A program made the translations under genes and the position numbers. Of a stretch of 64,000 nucleotides of DNA, positions 1-10,954 are shown in pieces. The stretch is from positions 62,001 to 126,000 of the forward strand of contig NZ_JAKJSC010000005.1 in the NCBI RefSeq assembly GCF_029029525.1. Direction: 5' to 3'. A model generated the notes under the pieces. It was not told where the DNA came from, ran no database searches, and saw only the letters and a program-made list of their open reading frames with translations. Source of the DNA: Labilibaculum sp. DW002 (lineage in GTDB: Bacteria > Bacteroidota > Bacteroidia > Bacteroidales > Marinifilaceae). Every line of letters begins with the position of its first letter. The stretch's first letter is position 1.

Positions 1-1
1 T

Positions 2-130
2 AAAGAAGGTAAGAAAGATGAAGCTAAAATTCTTTTGAATAAATTTACCCGCGATTTCACTGGAGCTACAATGCTTCGTTGGAAAGAATTAGAAAATAAA
101 TATTGGGGAAAGTTCGGCTTAGGATTCTAA
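2..130 (+). CDS. 3' end of a probable C69-family dipeptidase
   Basis: Only the last 42 codons lie in the window; they read in frame from base 2 and stop at TAA 128-130. The tail has the pattern ...NKFTRDFTGATMLRWKEL... followed by an aromatic, basic end (WGKFGLGF). As I recall it, this resembles the C-terminus of Bacteroidota family C69 dipeptidases, which end in a Trp-rich helix after an LT(N/D)FT segment. No catalytic residue is visible because the nucleophile Cys of this family is at the far N-terminus. A strong terminator follows 22 bases after the stop, so this is the end of its transcription unit. The family call is tentative. Confidence 0.5.
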   Translation, partial: KEGKKDEAKILLNKFTRDFTGATMLRWKELENKYWGKFGLGF

Positions 131-152
131 TCTAATTTCAGAACTAGCATAT

Positions 153-188
153 AAAAAGCCGTTTGAATAATCTTTCAAACGGCTTTTT
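153..188. terminator. Bidirectional rho-independent terminator
   Basis: A 15-bp perfect stem (153-167 with 174-188) around a 6-nt loop, with A-run and T-run ends, so it can terminate in both directions. It serves the plus-strand gene ending at 130 and the minus-strand gene ending at 190, which are convergent. Confidence 0.9.
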
Positions 189-189
189 T

Positions 190-627
190 CTATTCGTGGT
201 TTTCTGCAAATTCTTTAAACATTTTCAAATATTTATTGGTCTGCTTTTTAAATACCCCAGGCATAAGCCAGCCAATTAATTTTATAAATCCTTTCAATTG
301 AAATTCTTGTTCAGTTAGGTATTTGGTTTTGCTATCAGTGAGTGAAACGAAACTAATTTTAGCAAGGTTGTAGACTCCTTTAGCTTCGTAAGTTGCTGTA
401 AATTCTTCTGGAAGTTTATTTTCGAGAATGGTTTCGATCATTTCAATTTCACGCTTGCCTTCTTTAAAAAGCATTTTGGTTGTAGAGCCCTTTTCTCCAG
501 GCTTGCCTTCCAAATGTTCTATTGATTGAAGACCATTCATCCATTTAAATAAATTATCCTCATTATCGAACAGTTCAACAACTTTATTAATTGGCTGGTT
601 AATTTCAATCTCATCTGTATATTTCAT
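190..627 (-). CDS. SRPBCC (START-like) family protein
   Basis: A 145-residue protein with the size and pattern of the SRPBCC/polyketide cyclase helix-grip fold. It opens with a short beta strand (YTDEIEINQPINKVVELFDN), where family members place the lipid- or ligand-cavity entrance helix. A central run of strands follows, then a long C-terminal amphipathic helix (KKQTNKYLKMFKEFAENHE). No signal peptide or membrane segment, so cytoplasmic. Such proteins bind small hydrophobic ligands, but nothing here identifies the ligand. It ends directly against the shared terminator. Its neighbour on the same strand is a VOC protein 78 bases upstream; co-transcription is possible but not shown. Confidence 0.75.
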   Translation of the reverse strand: MKYTDEIEINQPINKVVELFDNEDNLFKWMNGLQSIEHLEGKPGEKGSTTKMLFKEGKREIEMIETILENKLPEEFTATYEAKGVYNLAKISFVSLTDSKTKYLTEQEFQLKGFIKLIGWLMPGVFKKQTNKYLKMFKEFAENHE

Positions 628-705
628 TTACATTCAATTTATGTGTAGGTGAATAGCTTGTTACGTAGTAAGATACAAAAAATATTAAAAGAATTATTTG
701 GATGT

Positions 706-1086
706 TTATAGGTCTTGGTGAATTTGGATAAGGTTACCACAGGTATCTTCAAAAATTGCAGAAATACCCCATTTTGATTCTGTTGGCTTCTGTGTAAATG
801 TAACCCCTTTAGCTATTAATTCTTCATATTTTTCATGAACATCAATCGCATTTAAAGTTATTACGGGTAAAGAATCCTTATACATAGCCTCTTGATATGT
901 TTTTGCCGCAGGATGTGTATTTGGCTCTAAAAGTAATGCAGTACCATCTCGATCTTCGGGAGCAACAACTATGGCTAGGGAAGCAACAGGTACGAACATA
1001 TGCTCAAGAAAGCCAATATATTCGGTGTAAAAATGAAAAGCCTTAATTGGATTGTTTACGTATACACTGGTTAGCTTTATTTTCAT
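706..1086 (-). CDS. VOC (glyoxalase/bleomycin resistance-type) family protein
   Basis: A 126-residue single-subunit VOC protein. The N-terminal strand and helix (TSVYVNNPIKAFHFYTEYIGF) and the C-terminal strand (ISAIFEDTCGNLIQIHQ, with the usual D-x-x-G-N-x-I/L pattern) are typical of the vicinal oxygen chelate fold. The final E/H metal-ligand position reads Q-I-H rather than L-x-E, so metal binding may be altered. The fold has many functions (isomerase, dioxygenase, antibiotic binding), so none is assigned. It is transcribed towards the SRPBCC gene and away from the TonB receptor gene. Confidence 0.8.
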   Translation of the reverse strand: MKIKLTSVYVNNPIKAFHFYTEYIGFLEHMFVPVASLAIVVAPEDRDGTALLLEPNTHPAAKTYQEAMYKDSLPVITLNAIDVHEKYEELIAKGVTFTQKPTESKWGISAIFEDTCGNLIQIHQDL

Positions 1087-1292
1087 GAGATGAGGGCTTA
1101 ATAAGAATGTTTATTCAATATCAGAAAAAATGTTGAAAACCTAAGGTATTTGACTTGTGAAATGGATTTTAATCTTGTCGCCAAATTTTAATTCATTGAT
1201 TCAAGTTGCGAAAAATTAATTTCTAAGTAAATAAAAGAGCAATGAAATAGCTCTGTAACTTGTTTTTTCATGCTATAGGATAGTTTTTTGAT

Positions 1293-1323
1293 GTTGGATG
1301 GGAAATAAAATCAGATATCTTTG
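1293..1323 (+). promoter_or_regulatory. Predicted promoter for the TonB-dependent receptor
   Basis: GTTG at 1293-1296, a 19-base spacer, and TATCTTTG at 1316-1323 match the Bacteroidota -33 (TTTG) and -7 (TAnnTTTG) elements. It implies a leader of about 75 bases before the ATG at 1405. The rest of the 318-base gap 1087-1404 holds no gene. I looked for a cobalamin riboswitch box and saw none. Confidence 0.55.
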
Positions 1324-1404
1324 TCTTTTGTTTTAAAATCAGAAATGATTGGAAGAACGAATGGTAATTAATCATTATTTATGTTTTTATTTTAAAGAAT
1401 AACA

Positions 1405-3465
1405 ATGGAACAATTGAGAATCGAATCAGAGAGATGTTCTCAGGTGTCTCGTTTTAAAAGGTGGGGTCATAAGGGCTATAGTGTGTTTCAAAGTCTGAAA
1501 CTAAAAATCACAATAGGTTGTCTTGTAGTGACATATCTTAGTATCGCCACTTTTAAAAATGCTAGTGCTCAAACAGAAATCATCTATGTAAACCAGGATC
1601 AGAAACTGGATGAGGTGGTTGTGAGTGCATTGAGAACACCCGTAACATACTCTCAGGTTGCCAGAGTGGTAACCGTAATGGAGAGAGATGAAATTAATGC
1701 CGCACCGGTACAGAGTGTGCAGGATCTTTTGGAGCATCTGCTGAATGTGGATGTACGACAGAGAGGAAATCATGGAGTGCAGGCCGACGTGAGTATTCGC
1801 GGAGGCAGTTTCGATCAAACAATGATTCTGTTAAATGGAGTGAATATCACCGATCCCCAGACAGGTCACCTAAGCATGAATCTTCCGGTAGATCTGGAAA
1901 GTATTGAGCGTGTTGAAATTCTTCAAGGACCTGGCGCTAGAGTCTTCGGTCCCAATGCGTTTAGCGGAGCGATCAATTTTATTACCGGCACCAAAAATAA
2001 AAATAATTTAAAGCTTGCTGCAAGTGTTGGAGAAGATGGATTTTATTCCCTATCAGCAGGAACAACATATCTTACAGGGCCTCTTAAATCCTACCTTGCT
2101 CTGAGTCGTAAAGCCAGTGATGGGTACATTGAGAATACTGACTTTACATCTACAAATCTTTTTTATCAGGGACAATTAACGACTTCCGAAGGAGATCTGG
2201 ATCTTCAGTTGGGATACAATACCAAGGGATTTGGAGCCAATAGTTTTTATACACCTGCGTACCCAAATCAGTACGAGGAGAATAAAACCACATTCGCTAG
2301 TTTGCGCTTTTCCACAAAAGGCAAGGTGAAATTTACCCCCGTTGTTTATTGGCGCCGCCATCAGGACCGGTTTGAACTATTCCGAAGCAATCCTGCTTCG
2401 TGGTATTCGTCTCACAACTACCATTTAACGGATGTCTATGGCACAAATTTGAACACCAGCTTTAACTGGGCTTTGGGAAAGAGTGCGACTGGTGTGGAAT
2501 TCAGATCAGAGAACATTTGGAGTAATGTATTAGGCGAGGAGATGGATGAACCAATGAAGGTGCCCGGAGAGACCGGAGCTTTCTTTACAAAACAGCACAC
2601 TCGTACAAATTTGAGTTATTTTTTGGAGCACAACATTTATTTTGATCGATTAACCATTTCTGCAGGAATCATGGCAAATTGGAATTCTGATTTGGGGCGG
2701 AGCTTTAACTTTTATCCAGGTGTGGATCTGAGTTATCAGCTAAAAGGAAATTTGAAATGGTATGCTTCATTGAATCACTCTTTGCGTATGCCTACCTTTA
2801 CAGATCTTTACTATGCAGGTCCCACAAACATTGGAAATGCAGACCTTGAACCGGAGGAGGCAACCACATGGGAAAGTGGATTCAAATTTAACAATCACTT
2901 ATTTAGGGCACATGCTTCCATCTTCTATCGCAAGGGGACTAATATGATTGATTGGGTGAAGCAGAATGCAGAAGATAAATGGCAAAGTCAGAATCTAACG
3001 GAAATAAATACGCTGGGACTGGAATTTTCGACACAACTGTATCCAAGAGTAATTTGGAGTGAGGACTTTCCTTTGAAGAGTCTGAAAATGACTTATGGTT
3101 ATCTGAATATGGATAAATCTTCCGATGAGTTTATATCTCAGTATGTGTTGGATAATCTTAAACACAAGTTGAGTCTTACTGCCGACCATGTGATTTGGGG
3201 TGATTTGGGAGCTTCATGGAGTGTCTCGTATCAAGATCGCGAAGGTGGATACCTTTATTACGATAAAGCCAATAGCACTTACGGAGAGGAGCGTAGCTAT
3301 TCTCCTTTTTGGTTGATGGATGGTCGTATTTATTATCAACGACCTGTCTATACGCTATATGCTGAGGCTTCTAATTTATTGGATAAAGATTATTACGATA
3401 GAGGCAACATCACGCAACCGGGCAGATGGTTACGAGTAGGAGTGAAGGTGAATCTTGATTTGTAG
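1405..3465 (+). CDS. TonB-dependent outer-membrane receptor
   Basis: A 686-residue receptor. Residues 1-56 form an unusually long leader: a basic stretch (KRWGHKGYSVFQSL) precedes the hydrophobic core and the ASA-Q cleavage site. The plug domain is at about 66-180 (VVVSALRTP..., then SVQDLLEHL, the RGGSFDQTMILLNGVNI segment and RVEILQGPGARVFGPNAFSGAINF). The beta barrel fills the rest, with the conserved NxxLxPEEATTWESG strand near 480 and an aromatic-rich end (RWLRVGVKVNLDL). Length and plug resemble BtuB/siderophore receptors, not SusC: there is no carboxypeptidase-like N-terminal domain and no SusD neighbour. The ligand is unknown; cobalamin or a ferric chelate would be the first guesses. 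It is a single-gene unit with its own promoter and terminator. Confidence 0.88.
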   Translation: MEQLRIESERCSQVSRFKRWGHKGYSVFQSLKLKITIGCLVVTYLSIATFKNASAQTEIIYVNQDQKLDEVVVSALRTPVTYSQVARVVTVMERDEINAAPVQSVQDLLEHLLNVDVRQRGNHGVQADVSIRGGSFDQTMILLNGVNITDPQTGHLSMNLPVDLESIERVEILQGPGARVFGPNAFSGAINFITGTKNKNNLKLAASVGEDGFYSLSAGTTYLTGPLKSYLALSRKASDGYIENTDFTSTNLFYQGQLTTSEGDLDLQLGYNTKGFGANSFYTPAYPNQYEENKTTFASLRFSTKGKVKFTPVVYWRRHQDRFELFRSNPASWYSSHNYHLTDVYGTNLNTSFNWALGKSATGVEFRSENIWSNVLGEEMDEPMKVPGETGAFFTKQHTRTNLSYFLEHNIYFDRLTISAGIMANWNSDLGRSFNFYPGVDLSYQLKGNLKWYASLNHSLRMPTFTDLYYAGPTNIGNADLEPEEATTWESGFKFNNHLFRAHASIFYRKGTNMIDWVKQNAEDKWQSQNLTEINTLGLEFSTQLYPRVIWSEDFPLKSLKMTYGYLNMDKSSDEFISQYVLDNLKHKLSLTADHVIWGDLGASWSVSYQDREGGYLYYDKANSTYGEERSYSPFWLMDGRIYYQRPVYTLYAEASNLLDKDYYDRGNITQPGRWLRVGVKVNLDL

Positions 3466-3491
3466 AGGTTTACTTCTAGAATAAAACAATA

Positions 3492-3552
3492 GAGGCTGTT
3501 CCAAAAGCAAGAATCTACTTCGTAAGATTCTGAATTCTTTTGGTCAGCCTCA
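3492..3552 (+). terminator. Terminator of the TonB receptor gene
   Basis: Two arms, 3492-3507 and 3537-3552, pair over about 16 positions with one mismatch. They enclose an inner 6-bp hairpin (3511-3516 with 3525-3530), and a T-run follows from 3554. It lies 27 bases after the receptor stop codon. Confidence 0.75.
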
Positions 3553-3643
3553 TTTTTTTGAGGTATCCTTACTTCTTGTATGCAAAGCTTGATATAAAAA
3601 TGATCTTTGAAGGCAGCTAAAGTGCTGTCAGTTTATTCAAATA

Positions 3644-3692
3644 ACAAAGCAGGTTATAAGCACCTAAATACTAATAAGCCCGCCTGTTTTGT
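3644..3692 (-). terminator. Possible terminator of katG
   Basis: ACAAAGCAGG (3644-3653) pairs with CCTGTTTTGT (3683-3692) with one G-T wobble, 26 bases downstream of the katG stop on the minus strand. The loop is long and the T-run weak, so the call is tentative. Confidence 0.4.
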
Positions 3693-3717
3693 ATAAAGTT
3701 TTTACGTTTTGTTTACC

Positions 3718-6273
<2,556 letters not shown>

Positions 6274-7242
6274 TTAGTTCTTATCGGCTATTCTAGTAAG
6301 TGCGATTAAATTATTGGATTGATTAATTATGACTCTCTCACAATGACTTAGGTAATCAATCTTAAAGGGTAATTTTAGATCAAAATGACTATAGCCAGCG
6401 ATTTTAAATAAGCCCTTGCATTCTAAATCTCCTTCGGGGCCATATCTTGAAATTTGATAGTTTTTTAAATGTTGATTTACTACAAACCATGAGCCTGAAC
6501 CTTCACCACTTAGCCAAATCGCATTGTCTGGTATGTTATTCTTTTTTGGTGGCTCTTCTAATGTGAGTTTTAATTTCCGTTTGTCGGATATTGGAGCTGG
6601 GCAAAATGCCTTTGTTTTTAGAAGTTTTGGAATCACTACTTTGTTTGGCAACGCATTTACATTGTTGAGTGGTGTTGGTGTTAATGGGACAAAGTATTTA
6701 AGCCTGAAGGCATGTTTCCATTGTGGTTCACCAGATAATATCGAAGTATTTACAAAGCGTGAGCAATTACTGCCTTTGTATTTGAATGGACCGTATTGAA
6801 TTGGACCTCTTCGCTGTAATTGCAGAACTTTTTGATATGCCTTTTCAAACTCAATTAAGGAATATGAAGCATGTAAAGCCCCTTCTCCATGACATTCATG
6901 GTTTAATTGTAATTCTCTTAGTATTTCATTAAAATTTTCAATTCGTTGTCCATCTTTCGAAATTTGAGCAAGAGTATTCACTTTTAACCCATGCTCTGTA
7001 ATTTCGCTTCGAACTCTGCCGTGCTGAAAAGGGGTAATGTATCTACCAAAATCGAAATAATGACATTTTTTAGTTTCTGAGCTTATAAGAACTAATGCTG
7101 CGTGGCCTACTTTGTAATAATGGTTGTTACTAAAACCTAATAAATTAGTAAAACGATCATACCAATAGCCTGGCTGTTTGCAATAGGTTTCAGGCCATGC
7201 TATTGCAATGGCAAAACCGGCACATTTGTTATTTTTAGGCAT
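6274..7242 (-). CDS. Predicted permuted papain-like (DUF6695-type) protein
   Basis: 322 residues, no signal peptide. It resembles a Bacteroidota family I recall as DUF6695. The N-terminal two thirds contain VGHAALVLIS (His47) followed much later by GSNCSRFVNTS (Cys160). A strand-borne His preceding a CSxFV-type Cys is the order seen in circularly permuted NlpC/P60-like folds. I infer a cysteine hydrolase or acyltransferase fold with His47 and Cys160 as candidate catalytic residues. A Pro/Lys-rich linker (about 190-235) leads to a C-terminal domain (IWLSGEGSGSWF, YQISRYGPEGDLECKGLF) with no function I can name. It has the same orientation as the exosortase K pair upstream, 243 bases away; the gap holds nothing recognisable. 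Confidence 0.55.
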   Translation of the reverse strand: MPKNNKCAGFAIAIAWPETYCKQPGYWYDRFTNLLGFSNNHYYKVGHAALVLISSETKKCHYFDFGRYITPFQHGRVRSEITEHGLKVNTLAQISKDGQRIENFNEILRELQLNHECHGEGALHASYSLIEFEKAYQKVLQLQRRGPIQYGPFKYKGSNCSRFVNTSILSGEPQWKHAFRLKYFVPLTPTPLNNVNALPNKVVIPKLLKTKAFCPAPISDKRKLKLTLEEPPKKNNIPDNAIWLSGEGSGSWFVVNQHLKNYQISRYGPEGDLECKGLFKIAGYSHFDLKLPFKIDYLSHCERVIINQSNNLIALTRIADKN

Positions 7243-7485
7243 TAGATATTATATTTTCAAGTTTTCTACTTCAAACAATAAATTGGCAAAAAACACATCA
7301 ATGTTTGACTTCAGTAGTTCACCGTTAGCAGTAATCAAGCGTATTGCCAATATTTTACCAATATAATCATAATTTGCTATCTCGATAGCTATATGAATAA
7401 AGTTGTTTCCTTTCTAACCAGAGAAGTGAGTAATGTGCCAAATAAGTTTATATTTTAAGCAAACTCAATTATTTGGCTCGCTGGT

Positions 7486-10287
7486 TCAGTTCATGAACTG
7501 CTTGCTTTTTTTAATCCCTAAAAAAGTTAAAAGTAGTATCATTAATGTTATCAGGTTTGGTTCGCTCATTCTTTGGGTGTCTTCGCCAAGATCTAGTGAC
7601 TTATTACTAGATAGTACCTGTTCTTGTTTCTTTTTTAACATTTCTTTTTGCGATTCGTTTTCAACTACAAGGTAGGATGTTAGAGGTGTCATTATTTTCG
7701 ATGAAAAACTGCCCCTTACATGATTTATCCAATCTAAATTTGTTGTTTCCGGATGAAAGACTTGAGAGGTCCACTTGCCTTGGAGAGAAAGTGCTGTAGA
7801 CCAATTCTTTTTGACTATTTTAAATTTTGAAAAGTTTAGAATATCTTCTTTTAGAATAATACTAGCTTCTTTGTTGTTTGCAAGATATCTAGACTTATTA
7901 TTTGCCATTGAAAATTTACAGACTGAATTGTTACCTATTGATTTGATTGGGTAAGATTGTATTATTTTGGGATTTGAATGTAACGAATGTGCCTGCAAAT
8001 CACCATATTCATCTATGTGGAAGAAAACATTTAAATCGGGATAAGCCATTTTGAAATCTGAAAAATCTTGATCGAGAATGGCCTGATCTATCGAATCAGT
8101 GACAGCCACAATAACTGGGTAGGAGTTGCTGTTGTTTTTATATGAATCGAAAAGGGTTTGTTTTATTGCTCGGTCCAGATAGTAACCACCTTCAAAGTTT
8201 TTTGAGTTAAAGTATTGTTCCCAATTTAAATCGAAATTCATTGTGTTTGTGTAGCTGTTAACAAAACTAATTTTCGCATCTGCCGAAAGCCTTTTGTTCT
8301 TCTGCATAACTTGTTTTATGCGTGATGCAAAAATTGAATAATTATTGTCATTGCCGTTTGAAACATCTACTAAAAAATGGAAATAGGGTTTGCGTTTAAT
8401 TTGTTCCAGACTCTTTTTATTTTGTACTGAGACATAAATTAAATTTTCATTTTCAAAATTGTCATTATGATCCTCAATTGTTTTTCCTAGAGCTACCGTA
8501 TGGCCATCAATAGTAATTTCGATTGGACCTTTGTGTATGAATTCAACACCGGTTTTTCTTATTTCGTTTTTTGCGAAAGGAAATACTCTAAAAGCAATTT
8601 TGTTTCCACTTAAGTAGTGCAATATGCCTGGGTCTCTATTCGTATTTCTTATTTGAGAAAACACCCACATTGCGGATTTCTTTTCAGCTAAAATCCCCAT
8701 TTCTTTTCTTTCATCTACATACAAATAGTAATCACTAATCCAGCAACCCTCCGGTAAATTAAAACTTGTAGCATATTCGGAAAACCCAGACTTATTATTG
8801 TGGTTGGTTATTTCTAGGTTAATCCAACTTCTCCAAGTATTTTGAGTTGTATCATAGGTGCTTTCTGAACTAATATTTGAGATTTTAACCTGATCATTAA
8901 CTATGTTCTCGGATCGTAAGTTAAATGGAGTAGTTCCTGAAAAAACATTTTCAATTGTATTAATTTTTTTATCAGATAATGTAAGATTATCTAAAACTAA
9001 CCAGTTGAAGTAAGTTGATAGGTAAGGAACTTTGCTTCCAAATATTGGAGCCCCATTTCGGTCTTTGTGTTGTTTTACAATATCTAGTGTATTTTGTAGA
9101 GAAGATCTATTAATATTATAGGATTTTGAATAGTTGGGCGTATAAATATACTCGAGAGTTTCATGTAAGGTGTTTTTATCCTGTAAAAAGGTAAGGGTAA
9201 TAAAAGCTGGAATCATTAAAAAACCAAGGAGTGAAATTAAGCGTAATTTAGTTTTGGAAATGTAGGAGAGTAAATAGGTAAAATCTTTAGAAAGCTCATT
9301 GATGTGTAATACGAATAATAGAAGTGGTGTTAGCATTAGAAAACCTAATCCGAATGCAATAATGGCTATGATTGATAAGGGTAGGAAGGGTAAAAAGACT
9401 AAGAAAAAGTAAAAGGTGAACGAAAAACCGATACTTCTTCCAATGAATAAAGATAATCTGTAGCCTTTATTTTCTAAATTAGGTAGACAAATTAGAATGC
9501 CGTTTACCACGGTAAGAATATAAAACCAGATACTATTAAAATCACCAAAAATTCCAGTACCTAAAAAGGAGGATATTCGTCCATTATTTAGGGCTAAACC
9601 CAATAATGGTAAAACCATTGAAATGGGAATTTTCCAAGCTAATTGATAGTTCTGCCAAATGTCAGCTTTCTTACTGGCAAGGATATACAGCCCTCTAATT
9701 AGGAAAAATAGAAAGGCAACAGTTCCGATAATAACAAATATAATTACTGTATGAGTGCTGAAATTAGCACCAAGGGGTTTCCATAATGGAAGTATTATTT
9801 GTGAGATTAGATACCATGCTAAAGGAATTAGTAGAGTGGCAGAAAAACTTTTCCAAGGATTACGGTTTTGAGTGTTGTAGGTGAAATGTGATACTAGGAT
9901 GAATAATGAGTAGATTAATGTTGGCATCAGAAAGGTGCCAACATATAGAATCATATCGTCAGGTATCATCCATCTTGGAATCGAAAATGGAATAATATCA
10001 CGCGAATTGGATCCATACAAATAGATAAAGGAAATGTAAGCTACAAGGGCAATAAAACCATAGATGGCCGATACCTTTTGCTTTTTTAGAATTAAATAGA
10101 GTGCGTACAATAAATTAAGGATGCTTAAAATACCTAAGGATATTCCAAAAGACTTCCAAAGCTTAATATTATCAACATTCAAGAGACTTTTGATAATGGT
10201 AAACTTGGAGAGGTATAGATAAAAAAGCACTGTTATTGGAAGTGTATTTATAACTAAAAGCCATTTGGGATTAAGTAAGTTGTTCAT
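7486..10287 (-). CDS. MSEP-CTERM sorting-domain protein (exosortase K substrate)
   Basis: A 933-residue envelope protein. Residues 1-370 contain about ten membrane segments. Residues about 480-590 resemble a VIT domain (EYATSFNLPEGCWISDYYL, then an A-x-W-V-F segment). About 630-760 looks like a degenerate von Willebrand A fold (FLVDVSNGND for the DxSxS site). The C-terminus is a tripartite sorting signal: Met-Ser-Glu-Pro at 907-910, a hydrophobic helix 911-925, and a basic tail (KKSKQFMN). That pattern defines the MSEP-CTERM signal recognised by exosortase K. Its start overlaps the end of the exosortase gene by 17 bases, so the two are translationally coupled. I infer the protein is cut and anchored by that enzyme; its biological role is unknown. 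Confidence 0.88.
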   Translation of the reverse strand: MNNLLNPKWLLVINTLPITVLFYLYLSKFTIIKSLLNVDNIKLWKSFGISLGILSILNLLYALYLILKKQKVSAIYGFIALVAYISFIYLYGSNSRDIIPFSIPRWMIPDDMILYVGTFLMPTLIYSLFILVSHFTYNTQNRNPWKSFSATLLIPLAWYLISQIILPLWKPLGANFSTHTVIIFVIIGTVAFLFFLIRGLYILASKKADIWQNYQLAWKIPISMVLPLLGLALNNGRISSFLGTGIFGDFNSIWFYILTVVNGILICLPNLENKGYRLSLFIGRSIGFSFTFYFFLVFLPFLPLSIIAIIAFGLGFLMLTPLLLFVLHINELSKDFTYLLSYISKTKLRLISLLGFLMIPAFITLTFLQDKNTLHETLEYIYTPNYSKSYNINRSSLQNTLDIVKQHKDRNGAPIFGSKVPYLSTYFNWLVLDNLTLSDKKINTIENVFSGTTPFNLRSENIVNDQVKISNISSESTYDTTQNTWRSWINLEITNHNNKSGFSEYATSFNLPEGCWISDYYLYVDERKEMGILAEKKSAMWVFSQIRNTNRDPGILHYLSGNKIAFRVFPFAKNEIRKTGVEFIHKGPIEITIDGHTVALGKTIEDHNDNFENENLIYVSVQNKKSLEQIKRKPYFHFLVDVSNGNDNNYSIFASRIKQVMQKNKRLSADAKISFVNSYTNTMNFDLNWEQYFNSKNFEGGYYLDRAIKQTLFDSYKNNSNSYPVIVAVTDSIDQAILDQDFSDFKMAYPDLNVFFHIDEYGDLQAHSLHSNPKIIQSYPIKSIGNNSVCKFSMANNKSRYLANNKEASIILKEDILNFSKFKIVKKNWSTALSLQGKWTSQVFHPETTNLDWINHVRGSFSSKIMTPLTSYLVVENESQKEMLKKKQEQVLSSNKSLDLGEDTQRMSEPNLITLMILLLTFLGIKKSKQFMN

Positions 10288-10804
10288 TTAATTCAAGTTT
10301 TGTTGAATAATTTTTTGTCGCGGCGAAGAATAGAACTAAGAAGGTTAAATTGGTTATTACGCCAATTGCTTCATGAATAATATGTTGCTCGATTTGTAAA
10401 AAGTTGATTAGTGAATTTTGTATTGTAAGACTTACATAAATTCGTGAAGTGCTAACTAGTATTGTCAATATATAGGCACCAAGCATGACTGATGGAATTG
10501 CAAGTAGTTTGTGTGAGTTCTTTTGTAATGATTTAAAGATTAAAAAGAGCAGCATGGAGTAACACAATAACCAAAAATTAAATCCTGAGCACGATTTATC
10601 TATGATGATGTTTGTATCCTGAAAATAGTAACCACTTTCGGCGAGGTATATGGAAGAAGAACCTGTTACTATACCAACAAGTTTGCTCGTTGGTTTCAGA
10701 ATAAAAGCTAAACTGCTATTGTCGGCATAAATGAACCAGAACTTAAAAAGGATAAATATTCCTATCATCAGCAGATAATAAATTAGATTTTTATTTTTTT
10801 TCAT
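10271..10804 (-). CDS. xrtK: Exosortase K
   Basis: A 177-residue polytopic membrane transpeptidase-like protein. The exosortase catalytic triad is visible: Cys72 in DKSCSGFNF, Arg121 in VSTSRIYVSL, and His144 in IIHEAIGVI, each at the edge of a membrane helix as in the family. It is short, as expected for the dedicated Bacteroidota exosortases. It lies immediately upstream of, and overlaps, the MSEP-CTERM gene, which I take to be its sole substrate because no other C-terminal MSEP signal was seen in the window. Upstream, a 150-base gap separates it from creD; no terminator was recognised there. Confidence 0.88.
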   Translation of the reverse strand: MKKNKNLIYYLLMIGIFILFKFWFIYADNSSLAFILKPTSKLVGIVTGSSSIYLAESGYYFQDTNIIIDKSCSGFNFWLLCYSMLLFLIFKSLQKNSHKLLAIPSVMLGAYILTILVSTSRIYVSLTIQNSLINFLQIEQHIIHEAIGVITNLTFLVLFFAATKNYSTKLELNEQLT

Positions 10805-10954
10805 CGGGTATAAAATTCAATGGTTAAAACCTAAGCCCAAAGCCATAATCCCAATACCATTTACCTAATTCTATACTGAAAATATAGAAATGGCAGTATT
10901 TGCGAGCAGAGGGGAGAGGAATTATGGACAGTTGGATTTTCATATGTTGTTAGT

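Noticed and set aside
1087-1404. Cobalamin riboswitch upstream of the TonB receptor
   Set aside because: No B12-box-like core or the expected paired elements could be found; only a promoter match was seen.
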